From contig NZ_CP155619.1 in assembly GCF_039697315.1 (NCBI RefSeq), forward strand, positions 4,340,001 through 4,404,000: a stretch of DNA of 64,000 nt. The letters run 5' to 3'. This DNA is from Pseudomonas abietaniphila. Lineage in GTDB: Bacteria > Pseudomonadota > Gammaproteobacteria > Pseudomonadales > Pseudomonadaceae. Made by a program: the position numbers and the translations under genes. The notes under the pieces were generated by a model. That model searched no databases. It saw only the letters and a list, made by a program, of their open reading frames with translations, and was not told the DNA's origin. This document shows, one piece after another, positions 40,601 to 47,863 of the stretch (position 1 is its first letter; the number at the start of each line of letters is the position of its first letter).

Positions 40601-41302
40601 GCCAACCGCCTGGTCCTGAAAGGGCAACTTGAGCTGCTCGGGCATCGGGTGACGGCCGTCGACAGCGGTGAGGCTGCGTTTGCGGCGTGGCGCGACGGAG
40701 ACTTCGATGGGCTGATTACCGATTGCAACATGCCAGGCATGGACGGCTATGAACTGACCCGGGCCATTCGAGGCATTGAACAGCGGGATCGCCGACGTGA
40801 GCGCCCGATCATCGGTTGCACTGCCAACGCCATGCATGAGGAACGCGACCGCTGTGAAGCGGCAGGCATGGATGCGCTGCTGGTCAAGCCGGTCTCTCTG
40901 GCGCAACTGGCGCAAAAACTCGAAGACGTCGTGATGCCTGCAGAGAAAGAACAGCGTGCGTTCGACATTCAGGTGTTGCATCACATGACCCAGGCCAACG
41001 AGGTGCAGATCCAGCGCATGCTGGCCGAACTCTGGAAAAACCTGCGACAGGAACACGATTTGCTCGTCCCTGCGGTGGCCACGTATGACTGGAAAGCCCT
41101 CAGCACCAGCCTGCATCGCCTCAAGGGCGTCGCCTGTCTGATCGACGCGGTGCCGCTTGCCAAGGCGTGTGCGCAGATGGACAGCGAAGTGCGTGAGCAG
41201 CGCAGCGCCAGGATCGAGGCCTCCTGGCAGGTCCTGAACGCTTGCATGGACGCACTGCTCGACGCACTTGAGGACCATCTGGTCGACGTGCCTGCACTTT
41301 AA
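37673..41302 (+). CDS. BvgS/EvgS-type hybrid sensor kinase (Roc/Sad S-like)
   Basis: About 1209 residues. In order: signal/membrane segment (~10-37); two periplasmic SBP_bac_3 (Venus flytrap) domains (~65-285 and ~310-525); one membrane helix (~540-562, VYWTLAIALLLGLVSLAW); a PAS domain (~585-700); HisKA with MSHDIRTPMGAIIGLLELE (His ~727); HATPase (DPLRVRQILHNLIGNALKF, GGSGLGLSICKQL); receiver with Asp in LITDCNMPGMDGYE (~1017); Hpt with SLHRLKGVACLI (His ~1148). All phosphorelay residues are present. It should sense small molecules in the periplasm and pass phosphate to the neighbours. Start uncertain: GTG 37658 and ATG 37673, 37679, 37691 are possible. Confidence 0.93.
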   Translation: MNMSASMVLITTRFLRYALRILLLLACVWSVKGQAAQNLPFALGSPFLSQPALALDPADRQWLDEHKVLRVGIAMADYEPIDITSDRNRYQGVSADYLSLISAKLGIPVRVSGFAKREQAVAALLAGDIDLLTSGNGYERGVEGLAFTHDYLPDRAVVVGRGNDASLTGSLKGKRLALLDGYADAQVLHRVYPDSDIVLAPTLYSAMEALSHGDVDAFIGNEVIVRAYNAQRPYQGLQIKFESLLPPTGFAFAMRQDESRLLALFNRSLAELGESVDREIQGRWTTGLGADVAQQRIHLSTAEQLWVRNHPQVTIASTQHPPYIYTDSRGNWVGLNIDVLNRIARMTGLKFVHQAMPSTKAALEALSAGKADMNTTLAESPSRRAFLDFTYAFGGNNWVYVVRSDRSSEINLSQMAGKVLALPARHALLEFIQSHYPDIQLRLVPTYDDARRLVENGQADATIQNEAGAWLYPPGRLKVGRSVEGKWSPDRFSVIKTQPELLSILNKALDEFPVAEMRAIRLKWLGAVISQPSLWQRIPGWVYWTLAIALLLGLVSLAWSSRLKFQIRQRVRAEEQLSDQLAFKRALLDGIPNPIYVRDLTGRLISCNRSYEESFGISYEQMNGRRLIDVDLIPHDSAERMHADYMTLLQTQKPVFADRSMLLAGKHIEAWQWTVPFYSADGQLQGLLGGWIDITERKRLERELTLAQQQAEQANRAKSAFLATMSHDIRTPMGAIIGLLELEREHCKLRGETPSEGLDVAHRAACELVELIGESLDLAKIESGQLQLRTVATLLRPFMEDVYQLFRVRAQGNDLSFTLEIAPDVEHAYFIDPLRVRQILHNLIGNALKFTAEGSVSMTVTRRSEPDQTGLHIEITDTGSGMSPEQQGRLFQPFSQGDEQADGLLGGSGLGLSICKQLVDLMGGRITVISAPGEGTRVHLDLPVKPADVPALPEKEPLRPAVSETSLNILVADDLSANRLVLKGQLELLGHRVTAVDSGEAAFAAWRDGDFDGLITDCNMPGMDGYELTRAIRGIEQRDRRRERPIIGCTANAMHEERDRCEAAGMDALLVKPVSLAQLAQKLEDVVMPAEKEQRAFDIQVLHHMTQANEVQIQRMLAELWKNLRQEHDLLVPAVATYDWKALSTSLHRLKGVACLIDAVPLAKACAQMDSEVREQRSARIEASWQVLNACMDALLDALEDHLVDVPAL

Positions 41303-41360
41303 GACCTGTCCTATGGGGTACAGATAGCGGGCTCTTTAGAGTGCAGATAACGGGGCCGAA

Positions 41361-42647
41361 ATGGGCCTCGACTGCCAGAGGGTCCAGCGTGTGCATTCGC
41401 TCAAGGTTCTGATACTCGAAGACAATCCTTTCCAGATGATGGCGTTGCACCAGATGCTCAACGCCAATCAAGTGTTCGACGTGCTCACGGCGGACTGCGT
41501 CGAAGTCGCGCAGCGCTCGCTCGAGCTTCGTGGGCCGGTCGACATCGCCATCTGTGACCTGCAAATGGAGGGTCAGGACGGTCTGTCGCTGATCGGGCAC
41601 CTGGCAGCGAGCGGAATGGCGCGCACGGTCATCATTCTGAGCAGTGCTGAAGACACGGTGCTCGACAGCGCAGCGCAGCTCGCGCGACAGCAAGGCATCA
41701 ATGTGCTTGGGGTCATGCGCAAACCGGCATCGGTTGCCGCCATTGGCGGCTTGCTCAGTAAATGGCTGCTCGGTCAGTCGGGTACGGCGCAGGTTGTGAC
41801 ACCCTTGACTGCGGCCGCGTCGCCCGCCTTGAGCCCGCTCGATCCCACCCAGAATTACGCCCCGCAATGGATCGCCCATTTTCAGCCCAAGGTGAGTCTG
41901 GACGGGGAATTGGCAGGCGTTGAGCTGTTGGCCCGCTGGGAGCATCCAGAGCATGGATTGCTGATGCCGGGCCGATTTCTCCCGTTGATTGAGCGCGCCG
42001 GTCTGATGGGCGCATTGACGTGGCACATGCTTGAGCTGGCGCTCAGCCTGTCTCATCAGCGACTGCTTTCCCATGGCCATGCTCTGCCGGTCGCGGTGAA
42101 CGTTCCGCCAGTGTTGCTGGATCAGCCAGATTTCATCCCGCGCTTGTTGGTGCTCCTAGAGCGTTTTCCCGTCAGACCCCAGATGTTGACCCTGGAAGTG
42201 GTTGAGCAATCGGCCCGGCAACTGGCGGTGGTTCAGTTCGAAAACCTGCTCAGGCTGCGCATGGCCGGGTGCCGTCTTTCCATCGACGATTTTGGAACGG
42301 GCGCGTCGAACATCCAGCGTTTGCTTGAGTTGCCGTTCAGCGAGTTGAAGATTCCGGCGGAGTTCGTGCGTGGCCTTGCCGACGACCGACGCAAATCGGC
42401 GATCGTCGGCGGGGCCTTGTTCATGGCGCAGAAGATGGCGCTGGATGTGGTGGTCGAGGGCGTTGAAACCGCCGACGACTACGACGCGCTGTTGATGCTC
42501 GGCCATCCCGTCATACAAGGCTATTTCATTGCCAGACCCATGCCGGAAGCTGACTTCCTGAACTGGCTCCAGGTGCTTGAGCGCACTCCTGAGCGGGTCC
42601 TGCCGTTCGACACGGTCAGACCAGGCCGTGCTCCTGCACGTAAATGA
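41361..42647 (+). CDS. REC-EAL response regulator, c-di-GMP phosphodiesterase (RocR/SadR-like)
   Basis: 428 residues. Receiver at ~14-130 with Asp in DIAICDLQMEGQDGLSL (~66) and Lys in MRKPAS; EAL domain at ~170-415. Catalytic set: Glu in VELLARW (EAL reads ELL), Asn in AVNVPP, Glu in LTLEVVEQ, DDFGTG, Lys in LKIPAEF, Glu in VVEGVET, Gln in IQGYF. All main metal/substrate residues remain, so degradation of c-di-GMP is expected. The usual D after LKI is P. GTG at 41391 has a better ribosome site (GAGGG) and may be the true start. Its 3' end overlaps the opposing regulator by 32 bases. Confidence 0.92.
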   Translation: MGLDCQRVQRVHSLKVLILEDNPFQMMALHQMLNANQVFDVLTADCVEVAQRSLELRGPVDIAICDLQMEGQDGLSLIGHLAASGMARTVIILSSAEDTVLDSAAQLARQQGINVLGVMRKPASVAAIGGLLSKWLLGQSGTAQVVTPLTAAASPALSPLDPTQNYAPQWIAHFQPKVSLDGELAGVELLARWEHPEHGLLMPGRFLPLIERAGLMGALTWHMLELALSLSHQRLLSHGHALPVAVNVPPVLLDQPDFIPRLLVLLERFPVRPQMLTLEVVEQSARQLAVVQFENLLRLRMAGCRLSIDDFGTGASNIQRLLELPFSELKIPAEFVRGLADDRRKSAIVGGALFMAQKMALDVVVEGVETADDYDALLMLGHPVIQGYFIARPMPEADFLNWLQVLERTPERVLPFDTVRPGRAPARK

Positions 42648-43275
42648 ACAAAGCCGCATCGTTGGCGAGCCCCAACTTGCGCATGGCGCTGACTTTCTGA
42701 GCGCTGACGGTCTGTTTGCTGCGGTTGAGCTGCGCGGCGATGGCCCCGACCGATTTTCCGGCGGCGAGCAAACGGATGACTTCCAGTTCGCGAGGCGAGA
42801 GATCCGTCAGCGCCACAAGGGTGTCGGAGCCGTAATCCGCCGCTTCCAGCAGGCTGCGCTGGACCGAGTCGGCAACGAAGGATTTGCCATGGCTGACGCT
42901 GTTGATCGCCGCAGGCAGTTCGTCGGCCATGCTCGCCTTGCTGAGCAGCCCCTGGATCTTCAACGCGAGCATTGAACGAAACAGCCCTGCATTGTTGAGC
43001 ATGGTCACCACGATAATCGGCAGCGCCGGGTACTCGCGTCGAATACGCTCGAGCAATCGAAGCCCGTCATTTTGATCCTGAACCGGCATCATGAAATCGG
43101 TCACCAGCAGGTCGCAGGGGTGCTCGCTGAGTTTTTCCAGGAGTTCGTCCGGCGCACTGGCTTGCGCGATCACCGTGGCGCGCTCGTTCTGCTCGATCAC
43201 TACCTTCAGACCAATCAGGAATATCGGGTGATCGTCCGCCAGGATAATGCGCAACGGTCGAGTGTCGGTGGGCAT
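42616..43275 (-). CDS. LuxR-type response regulator (RocA1/SadA-like)
   Basis: 219 residues from MPTDTRPLRIILADDHP; AAGGAG lies nine bases upstream of this ATG, so the longer reading to 43362 is rejected. Receiver (~8-125) with acidic pair ADDHP, phospho-Asp in LLVTDFMMPVQDQ and Lys in LLSKASM; C-terminal LuxR HTH (~152-215) with LSPRELEVIRLLAAGKSVGA. BvgA/EvgA class, the likely DNA-binding output of the sensor at 37673. In P. aeruginosa the equivalent set controls cup fimbriae, biofilm maturation and type III secretion; targets here are unknown. Confidence 0.92.
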   Translation of the reverse strand: MPTDTRPLRIILADDHPIFLIGLKVVIEQNERATVIAQASAPDELLEKLSEHPCDLLVTDFMMPVQDQNDGLRLLERIRREYPALPIIVVTMLNNAGLFRSMLALKIQGLLSKASMADELPAAINSVSHGKSFVADSVQRSLLEAADYGSDTLVALTDLSPRELEVIRLLAAGKSVGAIAAQLNRSKQTVSAQKVSAMRKLGLANDAALFIYVQEHGLV

Positions 43276-43385
43276 CTTGGCGGCTCCTTTGAGTCCGGCC
43301 TTATTGATTTTCGGACGCGTCCTAAATGCCTGTAGACGATTGTGGTCGAGACTCAAGGTCACTCGTCTTGTTGCAGGAGTTATCG

Positions 43386-43574
43386 ATGCGCATGTGCAAG
43401 GAACACCCGATATGTCGGGAAGAGCAAGTCTCTTCTACAGCGCTGATCACCAATTGTGTGGCGCGTATCACGCCTTCCCCGTATTCGGTTCGTCAGGCCA
43501 TTGGTCGTTATCGTCATATCCAGAACGAAGAAGTCAATCAGCCGTCATCGGTCTTCGTCACGGTCCTGGGATGA
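43386..43574 (+). CDS. small ORF of unknown function
   Basis: 62 codons starting MRMCKEHPICREEQ, with a very good ribosome site (AGGAG, six bases before the ATG). Two Cys near the N terminus (MCKEHPIC). No signal peptide, membrane segment or known domain. It lies between the divergent LuxR-type regulator and the DUF3509 gene. The strong translation start is the main support; the coding pattern is not convincing. Could be a leader peptide or noise. Confidence 0.4.
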   Translation: MRMCKEHPICREEQVSSTALITNCVARITPSPYSVRQAIGRYRHIQNEEVNQPSSVFVTVLG

Positions 43575-43749
43575 GCTGAAGGCTCTGCCACGGGTGTCAG
43601 AAGCGTGAATTCTTTCTGTCACATCCGGCAGGCATGCTCCATTGACCAGGTTGCAGCAATCACCCAACTCACGGCAAAAAGAACTTTCCGGTTCGGCCGA
43701 TGGTCATTGATAAGCACCTTTGCATTCAAACTGTTGAGTGGTGATCCGG

Positions 43750-44046
43750 ATGGAAAATATCAGCTTACTGCTAAGCGAGGCACTGGCACCGTATCAGGCA
43801 AGCCTGGGCGCTGCGGGTGTGAATGGCGAGCGTCTGGTGACGCTGAGAACTGCAGCCGGTGCGATTGTGATCGAACGCATGTATTCCGCTGCCCAGTTGT
43901 GTGACAAGCGCCAACTGACGGATGTGGTCGACGGGCTTCACCGTGATCTGATGGTCGCCGAAGGGCGAATTGAACCCTGTGTGATCGCGGCCATGCGAAA
44001 TGCGACACAGGTCAACAATTTCACCGCAGGTCGTGCTTTTGTCTAA
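43750..44046 (+). CDS. DUF3509 family protein
   Basis: 98 residues starting MENISLLLSEALAPYQASL, followed by LVTLRTAAGAIVIERMYSAA, which fits the pseudomonad-specific DUF3509 family. Soluble, no motif that suggests a reaction. GTG at 43738 is an alternative start. The 170 bases upstream show no clear promoter. Confidence 0.8.
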   Translation: MENISLLLSEALAPYQASLGAAGVNGERLVTLRTAAGAIVIERMYSAAQLCDKRQLTDVVDGLHRDLMVAEGRIEPCVIAAMRNATQVNNFTAGRAFV

Positions 44047-44085
44047 GCGGCGGGGAACCTTATCGATTCAGTAGGCTCCTATCAG

Positions 44086-44197
44086 TTACGGCAGGCGCAG
44101 GCATTGTGCTCCGGTGTTCATGTTGCCTGCCGTACGGGTCCAAGAAGGACCACGGTTGACCCCGAGCAGTCTCCCCGCTGCTCGGGGTTTCTTTTTG
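44086..44197 (+). ncRNA. candidate small RNA with three stem-loops
   Basis: Between DUF3509 and the next gene three stems follow one another: GGCAGGC (44090-44096) with GCCTGCC (about 44126-44132); GTCC-AAGAA-GGAC (44138-44150); and a strong terminator stem CCCGAGCAG/CTGCTCGGG with T run (44161-44197). A CTATCAG box just upstream (44079-44085) loosely resembles a sigma-S -10. Stems plus an intrinsic terminator is the usual build of a trans-acting sRNA, but a structured 3' UTR of DUF3509 would look the same. I do not recognise a named family. Confidence 0.4.
44159..44197 (+). terminator. Rho-independent terminator
   Basis: ACCCCGAGCAG and CTGCTCGGGGT with an eight-base loop and TTCTTTTT. It works for the plus strand only; the minus-strand flank has no T run. 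Confidence 0.88.
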
Positions 44198-44236
44198 CCT
44201 GAATGTCCGACGGCCACTCGGTCGCGGTCTTGCGTT

Positions 44237-45130
44237 TCACTTTTCCGGCTCATCGAAGAACGTCTGGGCATCGCGCAGGTACTCTTCTTTCTTGACCATC
44301 CATTGCGCATAGAAACCGATGAGTTTGGTGCTGCGCAGCACGCGCATTTCCCGGTTGATGATCTCCATGGCCGCGCGACCCTTGTCAGTCTTTGAACAGC
44401 CTATGTGCGCGAACTGGTACTTGGGCGCGCCCTTGACCGGTAAAAACTCAAGTTCTGTCAAAGGAATGCCTTGCTGCTGAGCGTGATAACGCGCCTCGGG
44501 CCAGTAACTGATGATGGCCTGAAACCTGTCCATGCGTTCCATTTGCAGCATGCTGCCCACGGCGGCATTGCCGTAGTGAAGGATCAGCGTGTCCGGCTGC
44601 GTGGTTTCACGCAGAATCTTGTCCACCACGGGCCCGTAGCTGCGCTCGGCGACGATGCCGACTTTGACCGTGTTGCTGGCCAGCAAAGCCGCCAGATCAA
44701 GATGACTGTCTTCGGTGAGAAACGGGCGGAAAAGCGCCTCTTTGCTGCGCTCGATGGTGACGCCGTTGCCGGGTGTGGCATAGGTGGGGATCGAGAACAG
44801 GATGTTTTTTTCGCGCTCCGGCGTCCACAACAGGGTCGGGTCGCAGGCGAAGACGTCGGGGTCCTGAAGCATCTGCGTCCCACGCGCCCGGTTGACGTGC
44901 ATGATCTGGTGATTGTATTCGGGCATTCGCGCAATCAGTTCGGGCATCAGCTTGTCGATCGCGCCCTGACCGGTTTGCGGGCCGGTGAAAATCGTCAATG
45001 GCGGAAAATCACGTAACAGCCAGGTCAGCGTCTCCTTGGCGTGTGCGCTTCCCGGTGTCGCGCCCAGTACCGAGGTGGCAAGCAGGAGCACTAGCCCGGC
45101 TTTGTGGAAACGCGGGTAACGATTGACCAT
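44237..45130 (-). CDS. periplasmic solute-binding-like protein (TIGR02285 type)
   Basis: 297 residues from MVNRYPRFHKAGLVLLL, with a signal peptide ending at SAHA. It has a type II periplasmic binding fold like SBP_bac_3 (start of the mature part ETLTWLLRDFPPLTIFTGPQ; NRARGTQMLQDPDVFACDPT), and fits the TIGR02285 family of unknown role. No transporter genes are adjacent. A longer frame to 45241 exists but adds a poor N terminus. Because the nearby sensor has two domains of the same fold, a shared ligand is possible but unproven. Confidence 0.8.
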   Translation of the reverse strand: MVNRYPRFHKAGLVLLLATSVLGATPGSAHAKETLTWLLRDFPPLTIFTGPQTGQGAIDKLMPELIARMPEYNHQIMHVNRARGTQMLQDPDVFACDPTLLWTPEREKNILFSIPTYATPGNGVTIERSKEALFRPFLTEDSHLDLAALLASNTVKVGIVAERSYGPVVDKILRETTQPDTLILHYGNAAVGSMLQMERMDRFQAIISYWPEARYHAQQQGIPLTELEFLPVKGAPKYQFAHIGCSKTDKGRAAMEIINREMRVLRSTKLIGFYAQWMVKKEEYLRDAQTFFDEPEK

Positions 45131-45439
45131 CCGTCGATGTAATTCCCGAAAAAACTGACTGAGTCCGAGGACAACACACCCTCGATCGCCTTGAGCGGAT
45201 CGACAGCAGGCGTCGGTAACGGGCCGCTCTGAGTACTTCATGCTAGAGGGTCTCGCAGTAAGGTATCGGCGTTGTGGATCATTTGTTTAACACTCGTCAC
45301 CTTCGGATCAGTAAAGCACCGCGCGCAGCCTCCGGCCGAGTGAATTTGCGGGTGTGGGCGACGCGACTGTCGAGTTCCTTAGTTCAACGGTCGCGCATCG
45401 GGTAGACTTGGCGCCTTTCCTGTCTTTAGAAGCCCGTTC
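45131..45439. other. intergenic region between divergent TIGR02285-like gene and yaeQ
   Basis: 309 bases. The minus-strand frame of the solute-binding-like gene continues open to 45241. A weak TTAGTT/TAGACT pair (45379 and 45403, 18-base spacer) may be the yaeQ promoter. No repeat or RNA gene is evident. Confidence 0.4.
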
Positions 45440-45982
45440 ATGGCCCAGCCGTCCACGACCTACAAATTCGAACTGAACCTGACCGACCTCGACCGTGGGG
45501 TTTACGAAAACGTCAAACAGACCATCGCCCGCCACCCTTCGGAAACCGAAGAGCGCATGACTGTGCGCCTGCTGGCTTACGCGTTCTGGTACAACGAGCA
45601 GTTGTCGTTTGGCCGGGGTCTGTCGGACGTGGACGAGCCTGCGCTGTGGGAAAAGAGCCTGGACGATCGCGTGCTGCACTGGATCGAAGTCGGCCAGCCG
45701 GACGCTGACCGCCTGACCTGGTGCTCGCGTCGCACCGAGCGCACCAGCCTGCTGGCGTACGGCAGTCTGCGCGTGTGGGAAGGCAAGGTCGTGCCGGCGA
45801 TCAAAAACCTGAAAAACGTCAACATTGCCGCCGTTCCCCAGGAAGTCCTGGAAACGCTGGCCAAGGACATGCCTCGAGTCATCAAGTGGGATGTCATGAT
45901 CAGCGAAGGCACGATCTTCGTGACCGACGATCGCGGTCAGCACGAAGTACAACTGCAGTGGCTGGCGGGCGAGCGCGGCTGA
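45440..45982 (+). CDS. yaeQ: YaeQ family protein
   Basis: 180 residues: FELNLTDLDRGVYENVKQT, HPSETEERMTVRLLAYA and DEPALWEKSLDDRVLHWIEVG are typical of YaeQ, a PD-(D/E)XK nuclease-fold protein. An old link to RfaH function in E. coli has not held up, so the role is open. Upstream of recJ with a 63-base gap. Confidence 0.95.
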   Translation: MAQPSTTYKFELNLTDLDRGVYENVKQTIARHPSETEERMTVRLLAYAFWYNEQLSFGRGLSDVDEPALWEKSLDDRVLHWIEVGQPDADRLTWCSRRTERTSLLAYGSLRVWEGKVVPAIKNLKNVNIAAVPQEVLETLAKDMPRVIKWDVMISEGTIFVTDDRGQHEVQLQWLAGERG

Positions 45983-46045
45983 TTGCCGACGCTGCTCGAC
46001 GTAACACCTCATCAGCTCCAACAGAAGAACATCAGCGGAACCCGC

Positions 46046-47761
46046 ATGCGCATCGAACCACGCCAGTTGCCCGACACCCTGCCTTTTTTGGGCGACCTGC
46101 CGCCCTTGTTGACCCGTCTCTACGCGGCTCGCGGCGTGCAGTCCCAGGATGAGCTGGATAAGGGCCTGGCGCGGCTGATTCCGTATCAGCAGCTCAAGGG
46201 CATCGATGCGGCCGTAGATCTGCTGGTGACGGCCTTGCAACAGCGCCAGCGCATTCTCATTGTCGGCGACTTCGATGCGGACGGCGCCACGGCCAGCACG
46301 GTCGGTGTGCTGGGTTTGCGTTTGCTGGGCGCGGCCCATGTGGACTATCTGGTGCCGAACCGCTTCGAGTACGGTTACGGCCTGACGCCGGAAATCGTTC
46401 AGGTGGCGCTGGAACGCCAGCCCGAGCTGTTGATGACCGTGGACAACGGCATCTCCAGTGTCGAAGGCGTTGCTGCTGCCAAGGCTGCGGGTTTGCAGGT
46501 GCTGGTCACCGATCACCACTTGCCGGGCAACGAGTTGCCCGCCGCTGACGCCATCGTCAATCCCAACCAACCGGGCTGTACGTTCCCGAGCAAGGCGCTG
46601 GCGGGCGTGGGCGTGATGTTCTACGTATTGATGGCCCTGCGCGCGCGTTTGCGTGACATTGGCTGGTTCGAGGCCAATGGCCGAGCCCAGCCCAACCTCG
46701 GTGAGCTGCTGGACCTGGTCGCGTTGGGCAGTGTGGCCGACGTGGTCCCGCTGGACGCCAACAACCGCATCCTCGTGCATCAGGGGCTGATGCGTATCCG
46801 TGCCGGGCGTGCGCGTCCTGGTTTGCGGGCGATCCTCGAAGTCGCTCGCCGCGAGCCGTCGCGCATCACGTCGACCGACCTGGGGTTCATCCTTGGGCCT
46901 CGGCTGAACGCCGCCGGCCGTCTGGACGACATGAGCCTGGGCATCGAATGCCTGCTCTGCGATGACGAGACCCTGGCGCGGGAAATGGCGGTGCAACTGG
47001 ATGAGCTCAATCAGGACCGCAAATCCATCGAGCAGGGCATGCAGCGTGAAGCGTTGGCCCAGCTCAAGGACTTGCCGGTGGAATCGATGCCGTTTGGCCT
47101 GTGCCTGTTCGAGGCTGAATGGCACCAGGGTGTGATCGGCATCCTCGCTTCGCGGCTGAAAGAACGTTATCACCGCCCGACCATCGCGTTTGCCAGCGCG
47201 GGCGAGGGCGTATTGAAAGGCTCGGCGCGTTCGGTGCCGGGTTTTCACATTCGTGACGCACTGGACGCAGTTGCCGCCAAGCATCCCGAATTGATCAGCA
47301 AGTTCGGTGGCCACGCGATGGCGGCTGGCCTCTCATTGCCGGAAGCGAACTTTCCGGCATTTGCCGAGGCGTTCGACGCCGAGGTGCGCCGTCAGTTGAA
47401 CGAAGAGGACCTGACCGGGCGCCTGCTGTCGGACGGTACGCTGGCCGTGGAAGAGTTTCACCTGGAGCTGGCACGCGCCTTGCGCAACGCCGGACCTTGG
47501 GGCCAGCACTTTCCGGAGCCGTTGTTCCACGGTGTGTTCCAGTTGGTGGAACAACGCGTGGTGGGTGAGCGGCATCTGAAGATGGTGCTCAAGACCGAAT
47601 GTGGCACGGTGAAGCTCGACGGCATTGCGTTCAGCGTCGATCGTGACGTGTGGCCAAACCCGACGGTTCGCTGGGTCGAGCTGGCCTACAAGCTGGACCT
47701 GAACGAATTCCGCGGCAACGAAACCGTGCAACTGATGGTGGCGCATATTTCGCCGCGCTGA
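46046..47761 (+). CDS. recJ: single-stranded-DNA-specific 5'-3' exonuclease RecJ
   Basis: 571 residues. DHH phosphoesterase: VGDFDADGATAST (motif I), VTVDNGISS-like region, VTDHHLPGNELP (DHH motif III), LVALGSVADVVPLDANNR (motif IV), then DHHA1 with FGGHAMAAGLSL and an OB domain. Acts with RecQ/RecFOR in gap repair and in mismatch repair. ATG at 46046 (MRIEPRQLPD). In E. coli recJ follows xerD-dsbC directly; here about 11.5 kb with hom-thrC and the signalling patch lie between. Confidence 0.97.
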   Translation: MRIEPRQLPDTLPFLGDLPPLLTRLYAARGVQSQDELDKGLARLIPYQQLKGIDAAVDLLVTALQQRQRILIVGDFDADGATASTVGVLGLRLLGAAHVDYLVPNRFEYGYGLTPEIVQVALERQPELLMTVDNGISSVEGVAAAKAAGLQVLVTDHHLPGNELPAADAIVNPNQPGCTFPSKALAGVGVMFYVLMALRARLRDIGWFEANGRAQPNLGELLDLVALGSVADVVPLDANNRILVHQGLMRIRAGRARPGLRAILEVARREPSRITSTDLGFILGPRLNAAGRLDDMSLGIECLLCDDETLAREMAVQLDELNQDRKSIEQGMQREALAQLKDLPVESMPFGLCLFEAEWHQGVIGILASRLKERYHRPTIAFASAGEGVLKGSARSVPGFHIRDALDAVAAKHPELISKFGGHAMAAGLSLPEANFPAFAEAFDAEVRRQLNEEDLTGRLLSDGTLAVEEFHLELARALRNAGPWGQHFPEPLFHGVFQLVEQRVVGERHLKMVLKTECGTVKLDGIAFSVDRDVWPNPTVRWVELAYKLDLNEFRGNETVQLMVAHISPR

Positions 47762-47863
47762 CACGCCCGATGCATGGCAGCAGGAACCTGAACTTCTCTC
47801 GGGTTGTCGACTAGGCTCAAGGTTCAGAACACAGGAACCTTTACGTCGACTTGAGAGGTGCCC

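Noticed and set aside
43247..43579. Longer plus-strand frame (110 codons) covering the small ORF region
   Set aside because: Begins inside the LuxR-type gene on the other strand and lacks a ribosome site; the 43386 frame has a far better start.
45308..47314. 668-codon open frame opposite yaeQ/recJ
   Set aside because: Overlaps two well-supported genes on the other strand; composition is that of antisense sequence.
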